Positions 46,918 to 57,772 are shown, counted from the stretch's first letter. The stretch is 64,000 bases of DNA from Dryomyza anilis (GCA_951804985.1 OX638133.1:70810367-70874366); one strand, 5' to 3'. The notes: generated by a model not told the origin, from the sequence alone. Numbers and translations: made by a program.

Positions 46918-47076
46918 TTTTCAGGTACAACATTGATCTTATATATATTACTATTTTCCCTACTAATAATTTGATTTATATTTTACTTACAGATATTTTT
47001 CAGGTACAACATTGATCTTATATATATTACTATTTTCCCTACTAATAATTTGATTTATATTTTACTTACAGATATT
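46918..47076 (+). repeat. Perfect 79 bp tandem duplication spanning a splice acceptor
   Basis: TTTTTCAGGTACAACATTGA through TTATATTTTACTTACAGATA occurs twice in succession without visible difference. Each unit carries CAG|GTA and a TTACTTACAG acceptor, so the duplicate doubles an intron 3' end in the relic gene. Confidence 0.85.
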
Positions 47077-48286
47077 TTTATAGAAAAATTTAGAGATGCT
47101 GATTTATTGAAGAATGTAATGACGAAATTCATAAATAACTGCAGAGATAAATTGAAGAGAAAACTTAACTAATTCCAAATATATTATACTTTTGTTTATT
47201 TATTTTTGTTTAATAATGTTTTTGTTAAAAACTGAATTGTTTCAAAAATTAATTAATATTATTAATTAAATTATTGTTCTGAATTAATTAATTTATAATT
47301 AATATTTAATTTTGATGTATGTAAATTTATAATTATAGAATATTAAAAACAAAAAAAATACTATAAATACAACATTTTTTTACTTTAGTTATTTTAATGA
47401 AAAGCAAGATATATGAGAAAAATATGCCATTCCGTATTTTTTTTTAAATACGGCCTAAAAACGTACCGTATACGGTACGTTTTTCAGTGCACTCAACGGA
47501 GTCCACTCCGTATTTATAAGAATAATACGGTACGTATACGGTACAGAAACGCAACGTCGACTACGGAGCTCACTCCGTTTTATTAAAAAAATACGGTACG
47601 TTAACGGTGCGTCGACACTGTATGAAAAACGGTGTCGAACATCGTTTTCGATGTCACGTTTTATCCGTTCACTGTACCGTTTACGGCTCCGTAATACGGA
47701 ACGTTTACGGAATATGATTCCGTATTTCTATGCCGTTAACGGTACGTATACGGTACGTTTTGTTTCTTGGGGAATACCATACACCTTTGGTGGGGATATT
47801 AATGTGGGATATTTAATTGTATACCTTAATTTTAAAGTTATATAAAAGTGACTTGTTTGGGAGGTGGGCGTGTCCGTTCACCGATTTGGCTCATTTCAAA
47901 CTGAGTTCCTACTTTTGGCTAAAACATATTGTGACCAAATTTTATCGAATTCTGACCAGTATTTCTCAAGTTTCCGTGTATACGGATAGCAAGACAGACG
48001 GACATAGCTAAACGGACTCGGGTAGTGATGCTGATCAAGAATATGTATACTTTTCCCTACCGGACACGCCTCCTAGGGGGCGTTAAAATATCTGCACAAA
48101 GTTAATATACTCTCTACCTCATAGGTGTAGGGTATAATTATAAAATTGATCCAATAATATATTTTTCATAATTAAGAAATATAATTTTTCAAGAACGGTT
48201 TTAGAAATATTATGATTATAACAGGAATTGAAACCAAAAGATATAATATTACGGTAACGAATCGGTGGTTTGTATTTTATTAACGA

Positions 48287-48312
48287 CTAGCTGGACCCGT
48301 AAATGCAAAACT
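48287..48312 (+). mobile_element. Short 5' fragment of the CTAGCTGGACCCG repeat
   Basis: GACTAGCTGGACCCGTAAAT matches the left end of the family; the rest of the element is absent. Confidence 0.4.
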
Positions 48313-49213
48313 ATGTCGTTTTAAAAGAGTGAATTTTTAAACGTGGTTGAATGTTCCATTTTCGAGTATATTAAACACTAAAGCTCTAAAATTAGCGTTT
48401 TACAATCTTATTTCACATAAATATGTATCTTGAGCATCTTAGTTACATTCAAAAACGAGTCTTACTTAAATGATGTGTAAAATTCATCATTAAAGCAAGA
48501 TCGTTAAAAATGCTCCATTTTGAATCATGAATGAATCTATGAAGTAAGCCTTTTGATTTAAAATATGACAGAATTAGTTTATTTTTATTTATCACATTCA
48601 ACCCAGTTGGCACCAACACACATTTTTTATAAATATCGTAAATTACGAATGTTTTGTGATTCAAAATAATCATTAATTTCGATCATTTTGCACGTAAAAA
48701 ACGCTGATAAATGTCAATAAATAAAACAATTATATTTTGCTCGTAAATAACGATTACTCGTATTTTTCGAGTGTTTATATCGTAAAAAAAGATTTTTTAA
48801 AAATTTATTATTGTTTTTCTAATCAAAAGTTCATTTAAAATATGCAAGAACTGTTCAATATTTTTAATAAGATTTAATGAATTGTTTTGGTGAAAGTTTT
48901 AAACCATTTGCTACAATTAAGAAGTAAATGTATTTATTTGAGAACTTTATATAAAAATAAAATGCATTACTTAATTGTTGTATCGTTAAAAAGTACGATA
49001 AACTTGTAAAAGAGTTAAAAATGATTGTCATTTACGAATAAAATTATATTAAAAATGTTTATAACGATTATGCAATGGTATTTTATGATCATAAACGCTC
49101 GATAATTTGTCATATATGAGTGTTTAGTTCGTTTATGATACCTCGTTACGATGGTAACTGTATGCGTTTTCAAATCATTTACGTTTCTTGTATACGATTA
49201 TGTTATTCATTTA

Positions 49214-49581
49214 GCGTATTCACAGTTTCATGGTATTGGTACGATATTGTATGAATACGACAGAACGGCAATTAAACTGTGAGCTGCACTTTTCTGTTTG
49301 TTCAAATATTTCGTCAAACAAATGCAGCTGATTCTTATAAATTTTTTCAAAATATCATAAAATTTTCTCGATTTGAAAAGATTGACAAATAAATTAGTAT
49401 TTTATGTGCACTTTTAATATTAATTCTTTCTTTCACAAAATACGACACCAAAAACATGGCTCAACTTGTGGCATTTTTTTTATAAGGGATGCAACAATAA
49501 ATTGACGTTCTCTGTTATTGTATCGTATATATACTACATGGGTCGAATAACATATTAAAATACGATGAACTGTGAATACGC
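49214..49581. mobile_element. 368 bp MITE with GCGTATTCACAGTT ends
   Basis: GCGTATTCACAGTT at the left is complementary to AACTGTGAATACGC at the right, with TA on both flanks (49212-49213, 49582-49583). A lone end of the same family lies near 56412 (TTAGCGTATTCACAGTTGTTT). No ORF. Confidence 0.75.
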
Positions 49582-49978
49582 TAATTATTTACGAATATTT
49601 GCTATAATTTTCGATATCCTTTATGATATCTTGGCCGGCTGGAATTTACAATCGAATTTCCTGAGCTTGACGCTAACTGGGTGTTTATTGAGTAACGCCC
49701 AACAATTGATTTTTGGCTTATTTTATGAAAATTCAATGTAGATGAGAGTCGACCCTTGCAGAAATCAGCTCATCAGGACTTCTAGCAGAAATCAGGGACA
49801 CCCTTGCAGAAATCAAATCAGCAGTGCCGTCCCTGGAAAAATGAATGCGAATGTCAAATAAAGACGTCAAATGCGCAGCATATAAAATGAATATAAACAA
49901 AATAAAAAAAAAATAACATTTCATAAATTAGTTGTAAATTAAAATAAATACTGTGTAGTAAACAATACTTTAAAAAAA

Positions 49979-50869
49979 ATGACACTGGACGCGCATAAAA
50001 CCGATGACAAATTGCTGACCACCATACAGCAGGAATATAAAATATTGGCCGAATAGTAAGTAGAATATCACATAAAGTACTGTATAATACAAAGAATCAC
50101 TAATTTCTAGTAAAATGATTGAGTCAGAGAAAATTGGAGGCGTCTATGTAATACCATCCTATGGCAATTCACTGTGTGAGTTATATAAAAAATATGAAAT
50201 ATGGGTTTAGTCTATTCAAACATTAAACAATCCACAGTATGGTATGGTGTGATCTTTGTGCGTCAAGGCTACTATGCGGATGCTGTATTTCGTTTTACAA
50301 TACTGTTGCCCGATAAATTTCCAGATGACAAAACTCTACCCGTACGTTAAAAATGTTATATCTTAGTACAATTTTGAAATATCCAAAGCATTTAATGTCC
50401 AATAATATTTTACCAGACAATCATCTTCCAAAATGAAATTGTGCATCCACTTATATGTCCCTACACCGGAACGTTGGATATTGGTATTGCTTTTCCCAGT
50501 TGGAAAGCCGCCGAAGATCACATCTGGCAGGTGCTTAAATACATACAAGCTATTTTCCTCGAACCCACACAATGTGTCTGTGCTGGCAATAAGATCAGCA
50601 ATCAGGAGGCACGCGGTTTGTTGTCACAAAATCGTGCTGAATTTATTGCGCGCGTCAAGCAATGCGTCAGCTTGAGCAAAGAACGCATCTATGATCAACC
50701 GCCCACGCAGGATCCGCATTACATCACATTCGAGAAGTTTGATAGTGATGCACATGGCGCAACAGCGGAACGCATTAAGTTGGGCAAAGAGCTGGCAAGC
50801 TCAAACAATGGCGGTGGCGGGCTGTCATGGGTGAAGGAGGGCGAATTTAAGCCTCTCAGCGTAGAGTAA
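49979..50869 (+). CDS. cbx: Crossbronx, FTS/AKTIP-type inactive ubiquitin-conjugating enzyme variant
   Basis: Exons 49979-50055, 50111-50175, 50238-50341 and 50417-50869 join in phase (77+65+104+453 = 699 nt, 232 aa). Introns are 55-75 nt with donors GTAAGT, GTGAGT and GTACGT. The protein begins [20 protein letters not shown] and contains [51 protein letters not shown] and the tail [12 protein letters not shown], all diagnostic of Drosophila crossbronx. It has a UBC fold (about 20-165), but the usual catalytic Cys context (HPN...C) is replaced by [13 protein letters not shown], so it should be an E2 variant. Its mammalian relative AKTIP/FTS joins FTS-Hook-FHIP complexes that link dynein to endosomes; fly cbx is known for male fertility phenotypes. 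Converges on the UPF0598 gene. Confidence 0.93.
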
Positions 50870-51369
50870 ACTTTCTAATATTCAATTTTAATGTTTACAT
50901 TATTTCTGGTTTTATTTAATTTAACATTATTTGTATAACTGGACATCATATTTTTTATGTTAATCATTGTAGCTTAAAAAGTTTAAATAGAGATTCAGAA
51001 GTATTCTTGTGTTTTCTGTTGTAACAAAACTGTATTTTCTAACGAATTGTGACTACGAACTAGAGCGTGAGTTTTGACTCTCGCTCACGAAAGAACTTTT
51101 CTAATCACTTATAATCACTCACGGGCTTTTTTGTTATACTCACAATAAACGTGAGTAAATTATGTTATAATTCTACGTAAGAACATTATGATCTAATAGT
51201 TCTGGAAAAGGGGCGTCGATATTAATGCTAACACTAAAAGAAAAAAACAGTTTATCTTTACCATTTATTATGTATTATAAAAATATATATATATAATATA
51301 TATATATTTAATAATTACTATAAATTTCAGAAAACTTTTCGCAAAAGTTTATAAATTTCCTACATCACT

Positions 51370-52200
51370 TCATTCGACAATATCCTTTCTAATCGTCTGC
51401 TGCACCCAATCATTTTCCAACAGCAAACGTTCGCCCTGCCACTCAAAGTGCGTCGGTGGTTTATGCTCACCATTGACAAATTCAAAATAGCGACTCAACT
51501 CAATGGCCAACTTGGAGCGCATCAAACCAATGCCACCCACCTGTTGCCATGCCGGATGATATACACGTCCTGTTTCGGGCTGCATATATATCTTGTGAGG
51601 CTGAAATTCAACCGTCAACACATCACCGGCATGAGCGTATGCTAATCTATCTTGATCTATGAAAAAGATTATTTATAGAAGAATATATTTGTCTTTACTA
51701 CAAAAAATGCAAAATACTCGTTTCATCCTTTAGCAGGTGTGTATAGACAATGGGCAAATCATCACAACGTATAAAATTTCGTTCTCGTCCGCAAAGTGAG
51801 ATATAGGGAAATTCATCAGAATATCTTTCGGTATTGTTTGCACGCACTCGACTAAAGAAGAACCTTAAAAATTGTTTTTCCTTAAAGCAGGAGGTGAAAT
51901 TCTTCATTCTGGCATCGTCAAGAAAAAGCTGTAATATTAAGAAAATTATAATTTTTATTTTTATGTTTATTAGTTTACTGGATTTTTCGATACTACAAAA
52001 TAATTATTAATCTTGAAACATCCGGCAAACAAGAATGTAGCTATCTATTATCATTTCCGTACCATGCCCTCATGATCGATGTAGTAGAAATATTCTCGTA
52101 TTTTTGGTTCCGGTTCTTGTCCTTGGACATAGCTAACATGGCGTTGCATGTTTTTATTTAAGGGAATTTTATTTAAACGTATTAATCGCTGCATTAACAT
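51370..52200 (-). CDS. UPF0598 family protein (C8orf82 / CG30010 type)
   Basis: Minus-strand exons 52200-52063, 51928-51718 and 51656-51370 join in phase (138+211+287 = 636 nt, 211 aa). Donors are GTACGG and GTATTT; acceptors are TTACAG and TCATAG. The N terminus MLMQRLIRLNKIPLNKNMQR is basic and lacks acids, fitting a mitochondrial targeting peptide (inference). Conserved blocks follow: EPEPKIREYFYYIDHEGM, LFLDDARMKNFTSCFKEK, EFPYISLCGRERNFIRCDD, GRVYHPAWQQVGGIGLMRSK. The length equals the family norm of about 210-217. Biochemical function is not established. The gene converges with cbx (500 bp between stops) and diverges from the NDUFB4 gene. Confidence 0.9.
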
Positions 52201-52949
52201 TTCGTTGGTATCAATAGGAAATAACTTTTCTTAATTCTGCAATTATCATAACAAAAGACAGCTGTTAAAGCGATTAAATTAAAGTTAAGCAACCATATGT
52301 GAATTAATCGTTACCTTCAGTGACGTAATCTGTATTTAGTGGAACAGGGTATGACAATTTTATTATGATTCAGTCAACTACTAATTTTTTTTTAGGCAGA
52401 AGTTTACTCTATTGACCGAAGAGAATAAAGATTTCCTCCCCCTTTATGTTGTCAAAAAAATGAGAATCAAAAGCCGGTGCCCTACTTAGAAGTTCATATG
52501 GTTCACCCGCCTAAACTTGAATGCAGTAGGATTTTTTAAATATGTATAAAACATATTATATTTATAAAACATATATGTATTATTGAAATAACATAAATTG
52601 TAAATAGGGTGCGCCAGAGGCAAACGATTTGAGAAATGACATATTTTTAATCGTGAGTCAATTACCTTTTATTTGAGTACTCATATATACTTCTAAGTAG
52701 GTCCACCGGTTTTTGATTTTTTACGCTCACCAGTGCTATTCTTTAACTAGTTTGCGAAAAAAGGTAACAATGCAGAATGTTGAGTTAATCAAAAGGTTGG
52801 AGACAACGATCTTCTCGACGATTGTGTCGAGGATAGACTTTATGTGTAAATCTAAATTTTTGATGTGCTTATTAAAGATAACAATATTGAACGTTTTTTT
52901 TTTTTTGGTGGAAAAAATGGTGCTGGCATTTTTTAGATAGACATTATAA

Positions 52950-53225
52950 TAGATTGGCGCTACACTCCTGTATAGAACATAGGCCAAGCTCTCTCACCAG
53001 TTGAGCTGTCCGTATTATATTTGTACTCAAAGACCTACAGTTCAATGCCGAATACGAACGGCGGGGTTAGAGCTTTTCATAGGCAATGTTTACCCTCGTA
53101 GGTTTGCCATTGCCTGCCGAGAGACAACGTCGCATAGACAAATGTTTTCTATGAAAAAGATGTTGACAATTGTTGACATCGAACATATTCCAACGCACTA
53201 AACAGTCGAACTATCGAAGCTATAA
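52950..53225 (-). mobile_element. Degenerate tRNA-derived SINE, copy 3
   Basis: Minus-strand order matches copies 1 and 2: a decayed tRNA-like head near 53225, GTTGACATC..TTTTTCATAGAAAA, then CCGTTCGTATTCGGCATTGA, AGCTCAACTGGTGAGAGAGC and GGAGTGTAGCGCC at the tail. It carries an extra ~55 bp segment (about 53080-53130, CCTCGTAGGTTTGCCATTGC) that the other copies lack. It lies between the UPF0598 and NDUFB4 genes. Confidence 0.65.
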
Positions 53226-53497
53226 ATTACATCGTGCATATAATTACTGAGGACATTTTTTGTGTATTTTAATAACTATAGTATTTTTATGATACTTTTC
53301 TTAATTAATGAAAATTTAAAATGTCATATGCGTAGAGGTAGCATTGAAATAATAAAATAAAAATCCTGTCACACCCTGTGTAACGATAACTCATATCACT
53401 GACAGTTGAATTGACGTTTATTTAGTACGAGCAGAGTGTGTGTTTGTGAATTTTTGTGCACTTTGCTGAGACCTCGACAAGAAACTCGACAGAAAAA

Positions 53498-53957
53498 ATG
53501 CCTGATTTGTCGACAGCGGAAAAGGAGTTACTACTCCGCAAACATGACCGCACCATGAAGCTGCGCGCGGAATTTATAAAGCAGTCAACCAACCCACATC
53601 GTCATGCGGCCGGCGAAGGTGGCACTTTGGTGAGTATGCAACATGGACTTCTACACAATATTGTTATGTCATCAGTAATTCCCTGCTTATGGCAATTAAT
53701 TGTTTACATTGTAATGACTACAATTTATTATTATACTCGTCTAGTTTGATACCGGCCTGTCGCGCTTCCAAGCGATGCGCGTCTCCAACTTTGAGCATTT
53801 CAAGCCGAATGCCAAGTCCTTCCGCATCGGCATGTCGTTGGTGGTCATACCAATTGCACTCTATGCATGGGCCCTAAAGTCTGAGCGTGACTGTCGTGAA
53901 AACAAATATCGCACCGGGCAGGTAGCCTACAAGGATCGTGACTTTAAATTCATTTAA
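53498..53957 (+). CDS. ND-B15: NADH dehydrogenase (ubiquinone) 1 beta subcomplex subunit 4
   Basis: Exons 53498-53629 and 53745-53957 join in phase 0 (132+213 = 345 nt, 114 aa) across a 115 nt intron (GTGAGT / CTCGTCTAG). The protein starts MPDLSTAEKELLLRKHDRTM and includes RAEFIKQSTNPHRHAAGEGG. One membrane span sits near 76-93 (GMSLVVIPIALYAWALK), followed at once by SERDCRENKYRTGQ. That single span with a trailing (K)xERD is the hallmark of NDUFB4, an accessory subunit of the complex I membrane arm in the inner mitochondrial membrane. The ATG is preceded by AGAAAAA and is the first in frame. It is convergent with Trs31: only 171 nt separate the two stop codons. Confidence 0.88.
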
Positions 53958-54128
53958 AGTGGGAAAATCAGCAAAAGCAACAGAGGAAAAACACAAAAAA
54001 GTTGGTGTCCATCCTGTGGTCAACACTACTACAAGTGGCTACTTTATTAATTGTATAGTTTAATTGATTTATTAAAATACTAAAATACGATTGTGTTGTT
54101 TGTATTTCAAACATTCCCCAAAATGTAT

Positions 54129-55343
54129 TTATTTCTCTTCCAGCTGTTTGTCGCGCGCAATGACAAAATCTTCGAATTTAACCATGTATGTAGTGCCTTT
54201 GTGCCAATGGGCCGTAACTTTGCAGGGCTAAAAATAAATTAAATTTGTAAAAAATAAATTGTAAAGAAATGTTGTATTTACGAAGCCGCTGTGCGTTAGA
54301 ACAGCTTCTACAATGCCTGCCGTGAAGTTGGCACAATTCAGCGACCCTTTGTCCTTGGGCACACTGATGAACGTGTTGACGAGCGGCTCCTTTTCGATGA
54401 TATAGTACGTGCGCTCATCGTCATTGGCATGTTCCAGTTTTTCGGCTTCCTTACCAAAAAGATTCTGAGAAATGCAGCAATATTTAATTTAATTGTGAAA
54501 TAAATGATGAAAGCTACTTGCTTTGTAGAATTTTGCAAATAATTCTTTCAAATTTTCGTTAAAAAGCAACTTTAACAATAATTTATAATTAAAATAGTGG
54601 ACTACAGGACTTCACTTACTTTCCAAACGGTGGTCTTTACAAAAAGTAGCATTTGTGTAAGTTTGGTTTCACGTTTGGAACCACGTTCCCGCACAAAATA
54701 CAAATCAATCACGCGTGTGCCTACATCCTGTCCCATTTCGTGTAGTCTGAAAATGGAAAAAAAATATGGTCTAATATTATACAGAAGCTACCAATGTTTC
54801 ATATATATGTTAGTTAGTGTAGGGCGAATCAAAAAAAGTCAAAACCGTTTCTTTATTTTATAACATTTACTGCAATTTATATTTTTAATCGAAACCCTAA
54901 ATTGACACCGGTAAACCTAAAACCGATATTGAAAAAATCAAAACCCTTAGTTGGTCTATAACCTTGCTCTACATTTTGTAGCAGTTTTAAATCTGTAAAA
55001 TAATAGCTGATATAAGTCTGAATTAAATGCGAGTATTTATACAGGTCCAGTATAGCTTGAGAGTATAATCTTTGTCAATGATGAATTTGTATTCATTAAC
55101 TTCATTATTTACGTTTTCGAAATTATGTCCCTGAGATCTCTCAAAACTCCACCCACCAATCTCTCACCTGACTTGCAATTCAGGTACCGTATATACGCGA
55201 CTCTGGCAGTACTGAACAATTTCACTGAATAGCAGCGCCACAATGCTCTGAGACACCTCGCTTTTGCCCTTGGACAGTGGACGATCCAAGATATTGGTTC
55301 GTGGTCGCATAGACGACATCTTCAATGCTTCTAGTTTTTCCAT
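54129..55343 (-). CDS. Trs31: TRAPP complex subunit 5 (Trs31)
   Basis: Minus-strand exons 55343-55168, 54746-54620, 54464-54282 and 54227-54129 join in phase (176+127+183+99 = 585 nt, 194 aa), exactly the length recalled for fly Trs31. Junctions are GTGAGA/TTTCAG, GTAAGT/TTCTCAG and GTAAAT/TTTTTAG. Start chosen at MEKLEALKMSSMRPRTNILD. Family blocks are all present: KSEVSQSIVALLFSEIVQYC, DVGTRVIDLYFVRERGSKRE, NLFGKEADKLE-like NLFGKEAEKLEHANDDERTY, CANFTAGIVEAVL, and KVTAHWHKGTTYMVKFEDFV. It is a core Bet3-fold subunit of TRAPP, the GEF and tether for Rab1/Ypt1 at ER-Golgi membranes. Twin DRE sites 130 nt upstream suggest DREF-driven housekeeping expression. Confidence 0.95.
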
Positions 55344-55471
55344 TAACAAATAGTTCAATTATTTATTTGTTTATTCCGTAGAAAATGACGTTTCCAAAAC
55401 AATTTATTTTTAGCTAATTGGAAAAAGAAGAAGAAAAGCAGCGCAGCATGAAACGTCAAAAGTCCACCTGA

Positions 55472-55485
55472 TATCGATATCGATA
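55472..55485. promoter_or_regulatory. Two overlapping DRE sites (TATCGATA) upstream of Trs31
   Basis: TATCGATATCGATA contains two overlapping copies of TATCGATA, the DNA replication-related element bound by DREF in flies and typical of housekeeping core promoters. They lie 129 nt upstream of the Trs31 ATG on the opposite strand direction, at a sensible distance for a short leader. Site identity is seen; use by DREF is inference. Confidence 0.65.
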
Positions 55486-56700
55486 CCAAGTTCAACCGTG
55501 TTGGTAATACTGAATGCACCGCCATCTCAGCTGTCAATTTACAAATTTATTTGTTACTAATATTTTATTAAAGTTACATACAACTCTTTTTGTTTATGAA
55601 TATTTGTTTATTTTGTTTATGAATATTTGAGTTAAAATGTCATCGAATGTCATCGATAACAAATGCAGCGCAAATGTAGCGTAAAAATTTTATGCTGGAA
55701 AAAATGGCGACCGCTCACTAAACATGTTGATGGTAGCATGCCATTCAAGCTCAAATTGCTCAACAGCTTTTAAAAGTTGAAATCCAATTGATAGATTCAC
55801 ATTTTCTTATCATTTGGTACAAATATTTAGCCGGTATTGAAAGATATATTAAGATTTTCGATGTGAACAATTGGCATTTTAAAAATGTAGTAGATGTCTT
55901 TTAGTTCTACAACGACGATATGTCCTCGCAATATGCAGTTATTAAATATTATAAAAACTGATCACAAATATCTGCGACACACGCGACTTCATTAAAATAA
56001 TAAATTTAATTTGTAAAATAATATCAAAGCTGACAGTTTTATTCTGTGTATTCATGCAGACCAAAGTTACGCATAAAAGTGTTGTACTAAATACAAAATT
56101 TATTAATTTAAATCTTAACTTATAGATAAAAGAGTCCACCGTCAACATATATTATTTTATAAATCTTAAAACGGTTGCTTTTTGAGATATGTCCTTCTGA
56201 AATATACTTTGTTTAAAACTGACCACTATAAAATCAATAAAGTATTGAAATTGTATTTGGCAATTTTATCATCTTTAATATGAGACCTTAGTATTTTACT
56301 TCGCCTAACTATTACTGAAGTTAGGTTCAATTGATAAACAACAACTTTAGTGATTTTATACAGTTTTTTTCAAAACTGTTTCCCATCTGGGAACCTAAAG
56401 TTTTTAGAATTAGCGTATTCACAGTTGTTTTGTATTGTTACGACTGTCGTGTTTTTCATCATACTTCCAAATTTCGTCTAAGATGGTAATGTTATGATTT
56501 AATTTGGAATGACTCATATTTTAAACCACCAAATTCCTGAAAGCCTGATTGGAAATTTCATTAAATTCTGAATAGGTGCTGCCAAAATTTGTTTTCTTTT
56601 TTTAGTTGATTTGATCCGCGGTAACTTTTATGAAAAAAACCTGCATGTCTTTTTTTGTTGTCTATTTGTTATAGAAAATATAAGCAGCCGCAGACATCGC

Positions 56701-56774
56701 GGCCCATTAGCTCAGTTGGTTAGAGCGTCGTGCTAATAACGCGAAGGTCGCGGGTTCGATCCCCTCATGGGCCA
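56701..56774 (+). tRNA. tRNA-Ile (anticodon AAT)
   Basis: A full cloverleaf: acceptor stem GGCCCAT/ATGGGCC with discriminator A, D arm with TAGCTCAGTTGG (A box), anticodon loop CTAATAA giving anticodon AAT, and T arm CGGGTTCGATCCCC (B box). No intron. It reads Ile codons ATT and ATC, ATA less well, after A34 is modified to inosine. A T run follows shortly (ATTTATTTTTTTATT), suitable for polymerase III termination. Confidence 0.97.
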
Positions 56775-56833
56775 CATTTATTTTTTTATTATTTTTTATT
56801 TATTTAAACAAAATCTAAGTATAAGAATAAATA

Positions 56834-56990
56834 GCTGCGTTTTTTTCATAATTTAAATTTGAGCTGGAACAAATTTTGTACGCAAAACAAAAACAATTTG
56901 AGCTCGATAAATCTATCTAGCTCAAATTTGTTTTTGTTTTGCGTATAAAATTTGTTCCGGCTCAAATTTAAATTATTAAAAAAACACAGC
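56834..56990. mobile_element. 157 bp foldback MITE just downstream of the tRNA gene
   Basis: GCTGCGTTTTTTT..ATAATTTAAATTTGAGC at the left is complementary through most of its length to the right arm ending AAATTATTAAAAAAACACAGC. AAATTTTGTACGCAAAACAA in one arm pairs with its complement in the other. TA flanks both ends (56832-56833, 56991-56992). Confidence 0.8.
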
Positions 56991-57368
56991 TAATATTATT
57001 TTAATTATTGTCGGTGATACTACAATAATCCCTAAACTACATGTGAAAATATCGTCAAATGTTTCTTATAAGCCGGCTTTAATTGTTATAAGATATGTAA
57101 ATTAGATAAATGTCATTATAAACTATGATAAATTTAATTTTTGATGAAGAAAGCGCAGAATGGAAACATGTATAAATTGTAAAATGTATAAATTGTAGGT
57201 AATAGTAGGTAATAGTAAACGGTTTGTATTGAAGGCATTGATTTCTGCTACGATGATCCATGGCTTTGTTCCACCATTAATAATCAAAGTATCCACTGCT
57301 AGTATGCAATAAGGAAGACTATATATATTAAGATTATTTTAATTATATTTATGCTACTTATCTTTCAA

Positions 57369-57772
57369 CTAGCTGGACCCGTGCACGACTCGTGCCAAGA
57401 TTTTGTGAATTCAAAGATATGGACCGATTTTATTAATATAAAAAACATTTTTATTATTTATATGAAGGTCCCGTGCTTAGCTGTTGAAGTTTTTATTGGT
57501 TTTATAAATGTGGTAACCAAATAATAATTCTCCGCCAAAACAACTTTTCTCAAAGACAATTCTTTCTCAGACTGCGCTTTCCCGTAGAATTATTCCCAGT
57601 AGAAATCTTCCCCGTAAAATTCTTCCCCATAGAACGCTTTCCCGTAGAATTATCATTCCTTCCAGACCATACCGCATCTGTGGTAAAAAATTCAAGATAA
57701 TCGGATCAGCCGTTTGGACGGAGAAGCGGAACAAACGTACAAACGGACAAACAGATTTATTATATTAATAGG
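57369..57772 (+). mobile_element. CTAGCTGGACCCG-family repeat, copy 3 (short)
   Basis: Starts AACTAGCTGGACCCGTGCAC and ends in ACAAACGGACAAACAG then TTTATTATATTAATAGGA. It shares ATTCTCCGCCAAAACAACTT, TTCTTTCTCAGACTGCGCTT and CCCGTAGAATT units with copies 1 and 2, but lacks the TTTTGTGTTTTTGC array. At about 400 bp it may represent the compact form. Confidence 0.7.

Larger units (their letters stand above)
45669..47771 (+). mobile_element. CCCAAGAAACA element, 2103 bp, with relic gene
   Basis: Ends CCCAAGAAACA and TGTTTCTTGGG, with ~300 bp of ACGG/CCGT-rich subterminal repeats on each side that closely match the 32400-33844 element. Flanks are GGA and GAA, i.e. a GA 2 bp or imperfect 3 bp duplication; the interrupted repeat shows the insertion point directly. 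The interior holds a short ORF (46622-46903), a 79 bp tandem duplication (46918-47076) and a last-exon-like frame ending at 47172. Confidence 0.8.
45602..48137 (+). mobile_element. DINE/Helentron-like repeat, copy 2, split by a 2.1 kb insertion
   Basis: Left part 45602-45668 (GAGTTGGGACAGTTAGGTCA, then TAGTCGGTCGGGCCCGACTA) and right part 47772-48137 (GAATACCATACACC, GACAGACGGACATAGCTAAA, CTGATCAAGAATATGTATAC, GTGTAGGGTATAA) match the 30718-31445 repeat in order. The gap is the CCCAAGAAACA element. Confidence 0.7.

Noticed and set aside
48290..49210. Possible gene in the 48449-48673 minus ORF
   Set aside because: Short, AT-driven composition, no splice sites or recognisable motif; the stretch looks like decayed repeat.
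53001..53201. 66-residue plus-strand ORF with RRFAIACRETTSHRQ
   Set aside because: Lies wholly within the degenerate SINE copy.
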